This document shows, piece by piece, positions 35,501-47,500 of a stretch of 64,000 bases of DNA. This stretch comes from Aedes albopictus (Eukaryota > Arthropoda > Insecta > Diptera > Culicidae): NCBI RefSeq assembly GCF_035046485.1, contig NC_085137.1, forward strand, positions 455,633,004 to 455,697,003, read 5' to 3'. The notes under the pieces are model-generated. The model saw only the letters and a program-made list of their open reading frames with translations, did no database searches and was not told the DNA's origin. Every line of letters starts with the position of its first letter. The stretch's first letter is position 1. A program made the translations under genes and the position numbers.

Positions 35501-38500
35501 AATTTTTTTTCTCTAATCTAATCTAATCTAATCTAATCTAATCTAATACAAACGCAGCCAGTACGAGAAAGCATCCTGGAAAGTAATCGGGTTAGATCAT
35601 GCCCGATTACTTTTCTTGTCAATATTGAGGCTTGCAGCATATCATAGATATGACACAAGCGTCAAAGCGGCCAGGCCTACTGCGTTGTATTTGCCGCAAA
35701 GATGATTCTTTGAAGTACCTCGAGTTTTGAATGATTGTTCTTTCGTCGAAGTAATTCTTGAATCTACAGAGGAGGAAGGATGCGTGGACATACCGTACCA
35801 AACGCTCCAGATTGTATATGGTCAATATGGTTGAAATATATGTAAATGTGTCATATTGGATGATATATAATGTAAATTGGAAAGGTCTCACCCATTTATT
35901 GAGTAGCTTTGTAGTACGACGTCGATCCTACAATTCGTTGATTCAGGAATCCGCTGCGACACTATAGAAACATTCAAACAGTAACTACAACTCACACAAT
36001 TTGTCATCGCCAGACCATATGCCGGGTGCGTACACTTTCAAACTAAACTTATCTGAACACAAAATTTTCTCTTTTCAAAACACGCGAACATTTCATCTAA
36101 TTCACATTATATAAATGACACCAATAGAAAACCAAATTTTGCAGCATCACCGCAGGTGGAAACTGATTTTCATCAACAGAAACTGTTTCAGCTCGAGATC
36201 CACGATATACAAGCGCCAGCCAAACGCAGAGAAAAACAACTTCTTCACAGCATAATATTATTATCTTATAATATATTATCTTCTGAGGCGCCAAAATATT
36301 TCTTCGATATTTTTTCAAAGGGAACTTGCACTTTCCACCATTTCACCAGAGGAATCCTTAACTCAAACTTATTCTTCAAACGTTCTTGCACACTAAAACT
36401 TCCCGGCTGCACACTGGTAATGACGACGCACTAACAAATCGACGGTAGCGCTATCAAACCGACACGAAAAAGGTGGCCTCCGGCTACTGACTGGCAGCAT
36501 CGTCACTGCAAATCACACTCCAATCACTTTGCAAGCGCTTCTCAATGGAAAACTTTCCGGAAGGCATAGCGCCACTATTAACGATTCGGCCGGCTGATTA
36601 AAAACAACGCGGAGACGAAAAACGCGTGACAGAAAATTTTAAAGCAGCCGCCCGCGCGCACGGCTTACTGCGATCCTCCTCTTTCTAAATTTGTATTTTG
36701 TATCTGGGTTAGGCAACTTTTTTTCTCTCACAAAAAAGTTCAACATGCTATAACTTTTGATAGAATGCATCAAAAAATCTCAAATTTTGACTGTTTGTCA
36801 ACCTATTATATGTGCATCTTTAGTACAAATTTGGGCTCGATTGAATAATCTTTCGCAAAGTTAGAACCGTTCGGGTAAAACACTATTTTTAGACAACTCA
36901 TTTTTGAGCTGTCATATCTCGGAAACCAGTGAACCGAATAGAATGAAATTTTGAACGTACACTAACAATATACAAATGCTTCACAAACTATTAAAGCATA
37001 GTTACTTTTTGAACGTTGAAAAATGTTATCATGGATTGACACTTTGGATTTGTCCCGAAAAAATGTATTTTATAACGTTGCATTAAGTATCAATATATTG
37101 TTGATAACCGTAAAAAAATCATTGATTTCGGTTCACTGGTTTCCGAGATATGACAGCTCAAAAATGAGTTGTCTAAAAAATAGTGTTTTACCCGAACGGT
37201 TCTAACTTCGCGAAAAATTATTCAATCGAGCCTAAATTTGTACCAATGATGCATATATAACAGGTTGACAAACAGTTAAAATTTGAGATTTTTTGATGCA
37301 CTCTATGAAAAGTTACAGCATGTTGAACTTTTTTATGGGAGAAAAAAAGTTGCCTATCCCAAACATTTTGGCCACCCCCTGTATTTTGCTGAAATACACA
37401 TAAATAAACACAAAAACCAAAGGCATTCTGAAGAAAATTTCGCAAATTTACTGTAGAAAGAAAAAAAATGCAAAAAACTCGTTTCAGACGTTTCTCCGCG
37501 CATATTTCTAAGTTATTCTTCAGAAAATTCGTTATTCTCCCTTGTATGACCTTTACCTAATTCTCAGGTCACATTGACAGTCTGCATGAGCAAAACAAAG
37601 ACAGCCTTGGCTCATTTCCTGTTTTCGCTCTCATCAGTTACCTGTCAATGTGACTAGAGATCAGTCAAAAACCGAATTCATAATAGCAGCAGAGCAATTA
37701 TGGATATTTTCTCAACCGTCCCGTGCGCCCTTAAACTCTTCCACGGACGGTGGCACCTCTCCAGGAAATCCATCTGGGATTCCATCCGGGACTCCTCCAA
37801 AAAATCCTTCGTGGTTTCTCCACAAGTTTGTTCCTGGACTCCTCCAGGAGTTTTATGTAGGATTCCCAGGGGTTTCTTCTGAGATTTCTACAAAGATTCC
37901 GCCTGGAATTCCTCGAAAGGATTCCTCCAGGAATTATTTCCGAGATGCTTCCAAAGTTTTTTCTGGGATTTCTTAAAAAATGCCTTCTGAGATTACTTCA
38001 GGTATTCCTAGGTTCCTTCATCCCCGATATATTTCTTCCTAGATTCTCCTAAAATTGGTGCTCAGGACAGAAAACAACTAGTCTCCTAAAAGTATCATTT
38101 GGAATGTTTTCAAATTGTTTTCTGACCTCCAGAAGGTATTCCTGGTAATTTCGGATTTCTTTCGGAATTCCTCCACGAGTTCTCTTGTGCTTTTGCTTCA
38201 GGAATTCATTCCCAGGTTCCTTCAGAAACTCCTTCCAAAACTCTGTCAGGGATTCCTTCCTGTAATTCTATACGAGATTCCTGCCGGGGTTTCTTTCTGG
38301 GATTTCCACAGAAATTCTTTATGAGATCCTTCCAGGAACCCTACAAGAACTTCTTTCAGTATTCCTCCAAAAACTTCTTCGGGATTTTCCCTGGAACTCC
38401 TTCCGGGATTCCTTTCAGGAACTTCTTCTAAGATTGCTTGAAGAATTCCTTTAGGGATTCCTGCGGTAATTCCAGCGAGAACTTCTTCCGGGATTCCTCA

Positions 38501-41500
38501 TAGAACCTCGAGGAACTATATCCAGGATTCTTTCGGGAACTCCTTCCGGTATTCCGTCGGGACCTCCATCGGGGATTCCTACGGGTTTTATTTTCTGGGC
38601 TTTTGTCAGGAATTGCTTCTGGCATTTCTCCAAGCACTCCTTCGTGAATTTCTTCGGAAACTTCTTCCGGGATTTCTTTTGAAATTTATACCGGAAAGTT
38701 CTTCTGGAATTCTTTCAGATGTTTGTAATGAAAATCCTTCAAGAGTTTATTAGGGAGTATTTTGTTTATTGAATTCCTCATGAAGTTCCTACATGATTCC
38801 CTTGACGAAATACTCCAGCAAGTTCCTTCTGGTTTTCCTTAGGAGCTATTAGGAGAATCTCGAATGAAACTTCTGGAGGATTTTCGGAACTCCATGAGAA
38901 ATCCAGGAAGAAATCCCTTGAAGTCCAGAAAGAATCTCAGAAGGAATCCTGGAATGGGTTCCTGAGATGGACCCTGTTAAGAATTTCAGAAAAATCTCCT
39001 GGAAGGAAACTTCAGAAAGAAACCCAAAAAGAATCTCAGAACTAGCTCCCTGAGGAATCACAAAAAAATAGAGGGATCCCACAAACTCAAGAAGGATTTG
39101 CTTTAAGGAAATATTGAAGTTGGTTCTTTGAAACTCTCTTTAACAATTCATGGAGAATTCCTAAATCAATGTAGGTGTTAAACTTGAAGACATAAGGGTT
39201 TCTATGAATCCCTTCTAGGAGGGAGGTTTTCTGGGAAAGCAATGTTGCCGGACTAAACTGAAAAATTGAAAAAAAATTTAAAAAAAAAAACAACAAAATG
39301 AAATAAGAACAAACAAACTTCTGAAGGGATTCTAACTCTGGTGGAATTCCTTAGCAATATCCAGAGAAGTAATTTCTGCAAAAAAAATCTCTGGAGTAAT
39401 TCCCGATGCATTAATAAAGTACCCAAGTAACAGAACTAGCTGAATTACAGTTTCTTAAGCTAAAGTTTGCTTAAGAATAGTTTGTTCCACTGTTGTACAG
39501 CAAAAATTTTTGCTGGGTAATTGGAGTGCGATTCACAAACTTTAAGAGTTTTTAACTTGAATCAGATTAGGAAATATTTCGTAGGAAAAATCTTAAGTTT
39601 ATAAAGTTAAGGAGAACTTATTATAGGAATTGTTTAGAATTTGATAAATAACCACCATGTTTCATTATTTGTTTTAATGAATTTTAGAAACTAACCCTCT
39701 AAGAATCCCTTCTTTGAAAAAAAAAAACTATGGAGAGATTTACAAAACTCTTGCGGAATTCCTAAAACTTGTTTAACTTTCCTATTGCATCACGTTGGGA
39801 ACAGCCAGCTGACATACTGCACGGTTTGGGTAAAAAAATGGCACTACCGTCTACCCCCGTTCAATACTAAAAATGGTTCATACGTCATTCTGCACATGGA
39901 ACGAGGTGAAACGGAACGCAGAATCGAAACAAAACAGCAAATAAGGTTACCAGCAGTGTGTATGATGACTCTCATAGGGTTACTAGAAGATCAAATAAAA
40001 AATGAACTCCGTTGGTTTGCGTGAGGTATCGTTCAAACCAACAGGGGTAGACGGTAAAAGAAGTCTTGAAGTATTCCAAGAAAAAAAAATGTACAAATAC
40101 GCTGGGAAGATTTTTAATAAAATTACTAGTGATAATCCAGAAGAAATCTCAGAAAAAAATCGCGTTGGATTCTCTGGAAGAATATTTCATAAGATTCCTA
40201 AAAGCATGTCTACAAGAAACTTTGAAGAATTACTGAAAAAACATTAAAAAGAATTCCAAAAGATATACTCGAAGAGATCTTTGGAGAATTTTTTGAACAG
40301 TTTGTATTCTCCCTGGTTGCAACTCTTCCGGGAGTTAGAGGAATTTCTGTGATCTCTGTAGAAAATTTCTGAAAATATCACTGGAAAAATGCCTTTGCAA
40401 TCTTGGGAGAAATTGCTGAAAAATATCTGGAATTTAAAAAAAAATAAGAATTCATTTTTATGATATGAAGATTTTCTTAAGCAATCTATTAAGAAATCGA
40501 AAACTTTAGCACAATCTATGTTAGAAAGTCTGGTGAAATATGTTAAGGAGTTGTCTGAAAAATTACATAAATATTTTTTTAGGAAACTCCAGAGAAACTC
40601 TTGGAGGATTCCTTGGAAAATTTCTACTGGATTTCCTGGAAAAAAAATAAAAAAAATGTCTGTAGGCTTTTATAAAGAAATTTCAGTTAGACATCTGAAC
40701 GAATCTCTGGACTTTTGCCGAACTTCATTGGCTAGATTTTCTAGTATCTTTTTTTTTTTGAAGAAACTATAGAGATTTCTGATAAAGTTTCAAAAAAATA
40801 AAGCAAAGATATTTTTGTGCAAAATATCTGACGGAAGTCCCGGAGGAATCCCTGTAAGCTACCTGTAGTCATGTTTGCAGCCATTCAAAACAATCCATGG
40901 AGGAACTCCGTCGCGAAATGCTTGTAGCAATTTCAGAATCAAATTTTGATGTGAATTTTATAAAATAAATTAAAAAGTTCTTTAAGTAATGCCGGAACAA
41001 TTTCTGGAGAATTTTTTAGAGGTCTTTGCTGAGAAATACTTGAAACATATTTACTTGAACAGCAATCTGAAAAAAAATCACGAATCACCAAAGAAATAAT
41101 TATAAATATTTCGAAGAGAAAACCCTCAAAAGAATTTTCAGAGTAAATTTGGCCAGGAATTCCTTTATAAATTCATCTAGGAATAGCTCCAGTGATTTTT
41201 CGATAAAAACTTTCAGGAATTCTTCCAGAAATGCCAGGAATCCCTCCAGGAATTCCTCCAAGAATTCCTTCACGAAAACCTTCAAGAATTCCTCCAACAA
41301 TCCCTTCCATGAATTTCTTCAGGAATACCTCCAAGATTTCTTTCAAAAATTTCACCAAGAATCTTTCTAGAAATTTCTCCAGGAATACATCGACATTCCA
41401 AACTAAAAATATCACAGATGGCACTTTTTTCTGTGGTAGTAAAATCGATTTTGTTTTTCCGGAACATGAAGTAAACACTAAAAGTAGCCTTTTCAAACCA

Positions 41501-44500
41501 TTGTTGGTTCCTAATCACTAACTTTTCTTAGAGCAATTTCTGAAAGAATTTCCTTGAGGAATTTCAGAAGGAGCTCCTGGAGGAATTTTTGAAGTTATTT
41601 TTTTTAATTTTTATTTTCTGGAGGAATTCCTGGAGGATTTCCTGCAGTATTTTTCTGCAAGAATTCCATGAATTGGAAGAAGTCCTAAAACAACTCCTGG
41701 AGGAATTCACGCAAGGAATTCCTAAAGTATTTTCCGGAACAATTCCTGGAGTTATTCCTGTAGGATTTCCTGGAATAATTTTTGGAAAAATTCCAGGAGC
41801 AGTTCCTGGAGGAATTTCTGAAGTATTTCCTGGATGAATTGCTGGAATATTTCTTGTAGGAATTCTTGGAGTATTTCCCAGAACAATTCCTAAAGGAATT
41901 CCTGTAATAATTCCAGGGGGAGTAATTCCTGAAGAAATTCCTGGAGTATATCCTGGAGGAATTCCTGGAGTAATTCCTTGAGGAATGACTGATGGAACCG
42001 CTGGTAGAATTTCTGAAGGAATCCCTTGATCAATTCCTAGACCAATTAGCAGTTATTCCTGCAGCAAGACCTGGAAGAATTTCTGGAGAAATCATCCGGG
42101 AAAGTTAATTGGAGGAATTCCTTGAAGAAATTCCTGGAGTAATCCCTGGAAGAATTTCTGGAGGCAACTCTGGAGGAATTTCTGGAACAAAACCTTGAGA
42201 AATTTCTGAAGAAATGACTGGATGAATTCCTGAAGGAGCTCTGTAGGAATTCATGACTAAATCTCTGAAAAAATCCCTTAAGAAATCCCTGGAAGAATTT
42301 CTGGAGGAATCGCTTTAGGAATCCCTGGAGGTATTCCTGGGTAAATTCTTGGAGGAATCTCTGGAACGCTTCCTGGAGAAATCCCAGGAAAAATTTCTGG
42401 AGAAACACTTCAAAACATTACCTGGAGGAGTTTTCAAGGAAACTCCTGAAGAAATTTTTCGGGGACACCAGAGGAATCTTCGGGGAACTCCCGTGAAATC
42501 CTCGGGAAACTTCCGGAGGAATTCCCGCGGAACTCCCGAAAGATTTCCAGAGGACCTCCTGCAGGATTTTCCGAAAGGCTCTTGAAGTAATTCCTGCGCA
42601 ACTCCTGGTGGAATTCAAGCATAGCCCCTGAAGAAATTTCCGAGAAACTGCCGGGAAACTCGTGAAAGATTTCACGCGAAGTCCGGCAGGCATTTCTTAG
42701 AAACTCGTAGAGATATTTTCGGAGAACATCACGATGAATTTTCGAGGGACTCCTGGAGGAATTTCAGAGGAACGCCTGGAGGAATTCTTAGGTAATTTCC
42801 GACGCTTCAAATGAGATACAACAGAAACAGGGCCCATATAGCCGAGGCGGTAAACGCACGGGTATTCAGCATGACCATGCTGAGGGTGACGGGTTCGATT
42901 CCCGGTCGGTCCAGGATCTTTTCGTAAAGGAAATTTCCTTGACTTCCTTGGGCATAGAGTATCTTCGTGCCTGCCACACGGTATACACATGCAAAATGGT
43001 CATTGGCAGAGGAAGCTCTCAGTTAATAACTGTGCAAGTGCTCATAGAACACTAAGCTGAGAAGCAGGCTTTGTCCCAGTGAGGACGTTACGCCAAGAAG
43101 AGGAGAGAGGAGGACTTTAGTATTTTTCAAAAATGTTAAACTCGAATTAGATTAGGAAATATTTCATAGGAAAAATCTTTAGTTTATAAAGTTGAGGAAA
43201 ACTTGCTATAGGAATTGTTCAAAATGTGAGGAGTGACCACTATGTTTCTTTATTTGTTTTAATGAATTTCAGAAACTAACCCTCTTAGAATCTCTTCTTT
43301 GAAAAAAAAAACTATGGAGAGATTTACAAAACTCTTGCGGAATTCCTAACACTTGTTTAACTTTCTTATTGCATCAAGTTGGGAACAGCTTGCTGACATA
43401 CTGTACGGTTTGGGTAAAAAAAATGGCACTGATGCACAAGAAGGGTTAAGAATCAAAGCAGCAAATAAGGCTACCAGCAGCAGTGTGTATGTTGAGTCTC
43501 ACAGGGTTATTAGAAGATCAAATAAAAAATGAACTTCGTTGGTTTGCATGAGGTGTCGTTCAAACCAATGGAGGTAGACGGTAAAAGAAGTCTAGAAGTA
43601 TTCCAAGAAAAAATAAAAATAAAAATACGCTGGGAAAATTTTTCATAAAATTACTAGTGAAAATCCAGAAGAAATCTCAGAAAAAAATCGTGTTGAATTC
43701 TCTGGAAAAATATTTCATAAGTTTCTTAAAAGCATGCCTACAAGAAACTTTGAAGAATTACTGAAGAAACATCGAAAGGATTTTTTTTATTTTTGTTTTA
43801 TTTATTATGATATATCCCTTCGAATCTTTGGAGAAATTTTTGAACAGTTTGTATTCTCCCTGGTTGCAAGTCTTTCGGGATTTAGAGGAATTTCTGAAAT
43901 CTATGTGGAAAATTTCTGAAAATATCACTAAAAACCCAGATTAATCCACCTAGTGGTGATAGCGCCTTTCTCGTCGAATATGTACTCTAAGATATTTCCG
44001 TCGACATAAGCCGAAGTGTTCCTGAATCCTGAAAATACTCTAGAACGGAAAAAATATCATTTTCTTCTTTTGTCACAGTGCTCGTTCTTCAATGAGGGGG
44101 TGGAGTTGATAAATAATAAATGTATTTGATGAAAAAAATACTCAAACAATTAAGCAAAACCGCTTAACTCATCGGGTTTGGTAAGAAATTTTCTGGAGGA
44201 CTCTTCACCTTAAAATTTAAAAATTTATTGGTTTATTCATTTGTGCCCTTCCTCAAAATGTTGAATTCCGATCCAAAATTTCGAAGGGGAACACCTCTTG
44301 ACTTAAGAGAAAATCGAAATTTGTGTCAGCCTTGTTCAGAAAAGCAAGAACCTTATCAAAGCCATAATCGAATTTGGAAACTTATTGATGGCTCTTATTC
44401 CTATGTTATGTATTATGTTAAACCTATAAGCAGAGCTGAAATAGTAGTTTACGCAACAAGGTGCAGAATGAGGATTTTTAAAGCACGAGTTGTACATTAC

Positions 44501-47500
44501 GATGAGTGCTGTAAAAATCGAGTTCTGCACCGAGTTTCGTTCAACGTTATTCGCAATTTCATAAATTACTACTTGAGGCAAGATTTGAGGATAATTTAAA
44601 ACAAAACTTTTTCATCAAACTCCACACTGATGTTCATAGCTATGTTTAAGAAAGTGTGATCATAGCAGGTTATGCTGTGTAGTTGTCAGAAATTTTTAAA
44701 CCTGCGTCCAGAAGCATCAAGAAGTTGATCAAAACTGAAAACAGTGCTGTAATGGTTCATTACGCAACGCAAATCAGTGCTGTACTGAACCATTACCACA
44801 CTGTTAATTTGGTGTGGGAAAGTAAGCCTTTTCTGTCAGATTTTCGTAAGGGAAAACTGCTTATTACGATGAGAAATTGCAAAAAATATTAAACCTCTCA
44901 GTAGACTGCTTGCTTCACTAGCACTGGATGCCGAACATTATCAAGACATTTCAGCAATTTTTTTTCTGCACAGTTTAGCCTTTACTTTATTAATCATTGG
45001 TTATACTGCCGTTATACGCATAATTATCCCATGTTATATGGGATTCCCATATAACATGGGACAATTGGGCGGGGAACGGCAGCATAAGATTCATGGAAAG
45101 TTTGACAAGAAAAGTGCAAGCAAGTAAAATTTCCCATAATAAAACCCATTCAAATTTCAACCGTGTTACAGAGCGCGATGGCTCAACCAGTTGCATCAAA
45201 ATTGTGGGCAGTAATTTAAGTGCTATAAAATTAAAATTTTCCCTTACAACGTTGATTCATCCTACTGTATAATTACGCCTCAGGAAAATGGTGTGATTTG
45301 CAAGATCGCTTGAATTTTTATCAAAATTTTGTTCTTTTACGCATATGTATCGCTTGCATCGATTTTGTTTTGTTGTATTTTTAGCGATGCATAATCCTGA
45401 TTCTGCAACACTGCCGGTAATCTTTGGTGTGGTCAGAGCTTGGTCAAAGACTATTTTCCTGCTGCCCGTTTATCTGGTTATCGAACATTTTTGATGATTT
45501 GATATTTCGCATGCATGGGTTTGGTTCACTTTTTAAACTGGCCACTTCCGGCTAGACATCTGGAAACGGTTCCGGAACACAACCGGTTCAGATATGTTAT
45601 TTAGAGGATTGATTGGTGATTATCGGTGATATACAGCTTGTTTAGCGTTTCGACCTACTATTCTTCGGTCATCATCAGAAGCATTCAGCAGGATTCACCC
45701 CTTCAGCTTCGTCAGTTCACTATATTAGCGATTCAGATGTGGTCTGAAACTATTTTCCTGCTTACCGTTAATCTGATTATCGATAAAGCCGCTTTTTGGT
45801 GTGTCGCATGTCTGGGTTCGGTTCACTTTTTTAATTGGCCACTTCCAGCGGGAAACCTGGAACCGGTTCCGGAACACAACCGGTTCAGATATAGTCCTGC
45901 TTACCGTTCATCTGGTTATCAAAAAAGTCGCTCTTTGATACGTCGCATGCATGGGTTTGGTACAGATTTATAGTTGGCCTCTTCCGGCGGGACACTTGGA
46001 ACCAGTTCCGGAACACAACCGGTTCAGATATGGACTGAAACTATCTTACTGCTTACCGTCAATCTGGTTATCGAAAAAGCCGCAATTCGATGTGTCGCAT
46101 GCCTGGGTTTTTTTAATTGGCCACTTCCGGCGGGAAACCTGGAACCGGTTCCGGAACACAACCGGTTCAGATATGGGCTGAAACTATTTTACTGCTTAAC
46201 GTTCATTTGGTTATCGAAAAAGCCGTTCTTTGATGTGTCGCATGCATGGGTTTGGTTCACTTTTCTAGTTGGCCACTTCCGCCGGGACACCTGGAACCGG
46301 TTCCGGAACACAACCGGTTCAGATATGGTCTGAAACTATTCTCCTGCTAACCGTTCATCAGGTTATCGAAAAAGTCGCTGTTTGATGTGTCGCATGCCTG
46401 GGTTTGTTTTTTTTTAATTGGCAGCTTCCAGCGGGACACCTGGAACCGGTTCCGGAACACAACCAGTTCAGATATGGTCTGAAACTATTTTCCTGCTTAC
46501 CGTTCATCTGGTTATCAATCCAGCCGCTATTTGATGTGTCGCATGCATGGGTTTGGTTCACTTTTCTAGTTGGCCACTTCCGGCGGGACACCTGGAACCG
46601 GTTCTGAAACACTACCGGTTCAAATATAGTCTGAAACTACTTTTCTGCTTACCGTTCATCAGGTCATCGCAAAAGCCGCAATTCGATGTGTCGCATGCCT
46701 GGGTTTGTTTTTTTCTTGGCAATTTCCAACGGGACACCTGGAACCGGTTCCGGAACACAACCGGTTCAGATATGGTCTGAAACTATTCTCCTGCTTACCG
46801 TTTATCAGGTTATCGAAAAAGCCGCTCTTTGATGTGTCGCATGCATGGGTTTGGTTCACTTTTTTAGTTTGCCACTTCCGGCCGGACACCTGGAACCGGT
46901 TCTGGAACACTATCGGTTCAAATATAGTCTGACACTACTTTCCTGCTCACCATTCAACTGGTTATCGAAAATGCCGCTATTTGACGTGTCGCATGCATGG
47001 GTTATGTTCAATTTTATATTTGGCCACTTCCGGCAGGACACCCGGAACCGGTTCCGAAACACAACCGGTTCAGATATAGTCTGAGACCATTTTCCTACTT
47101 CCCGTTCATCAGATAATCGAAAATGCAGTGGTTTGATGGGTCGCATGCATGGGTTTGTTGCATTTTCGTATCTGGCCCCTTCCTAGGGTACCGGTCCGGA
47201 ACACCTAAATGGCCATAACTCCGGAACGGCTGGACCGATCTGAACCATTTTCAATAGGAAACAATGGGGCAATATACCGCGTCGAATGAACCATCGGTCG
47301 TTGAAATCGGTTCATATTTACTATCTAAAAATTAGGTGACCTTTTTGTACACATACACACACACACATACATACACACACACACACACACATACATACAC
47401 ACAGACATCATCTCAACTCGTCGAGCTGAGTCGATTGGTATATAACACTTGACCCCTCCGGGGGCTCTATCAAATTTTCGTTTTTGGAGTGAACATATAG

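Noticed and set aside
36400..36704. GC-richer stretch considered as a gene promoter or first exon
   Set aside because: It lies inside the retroposed insert delimited by the 24-bp duplication and is better explained as the 5' part of that element.
44228..44599. 123-residue frame in the 3.6-kb insertion
   Set aside because: It overlaps an imperfect hairpin and has an almost mirror frame on the other strand, as expected from inverted repeats.
45626..47146. Chain of overlapping frames with LPAGHLEPVPEHNRF- or HFRRDTWNRF-like repeats
   Set aside because: They are the 150-bp satellite read in different frames as unit length varies; frames change from unit to unit.
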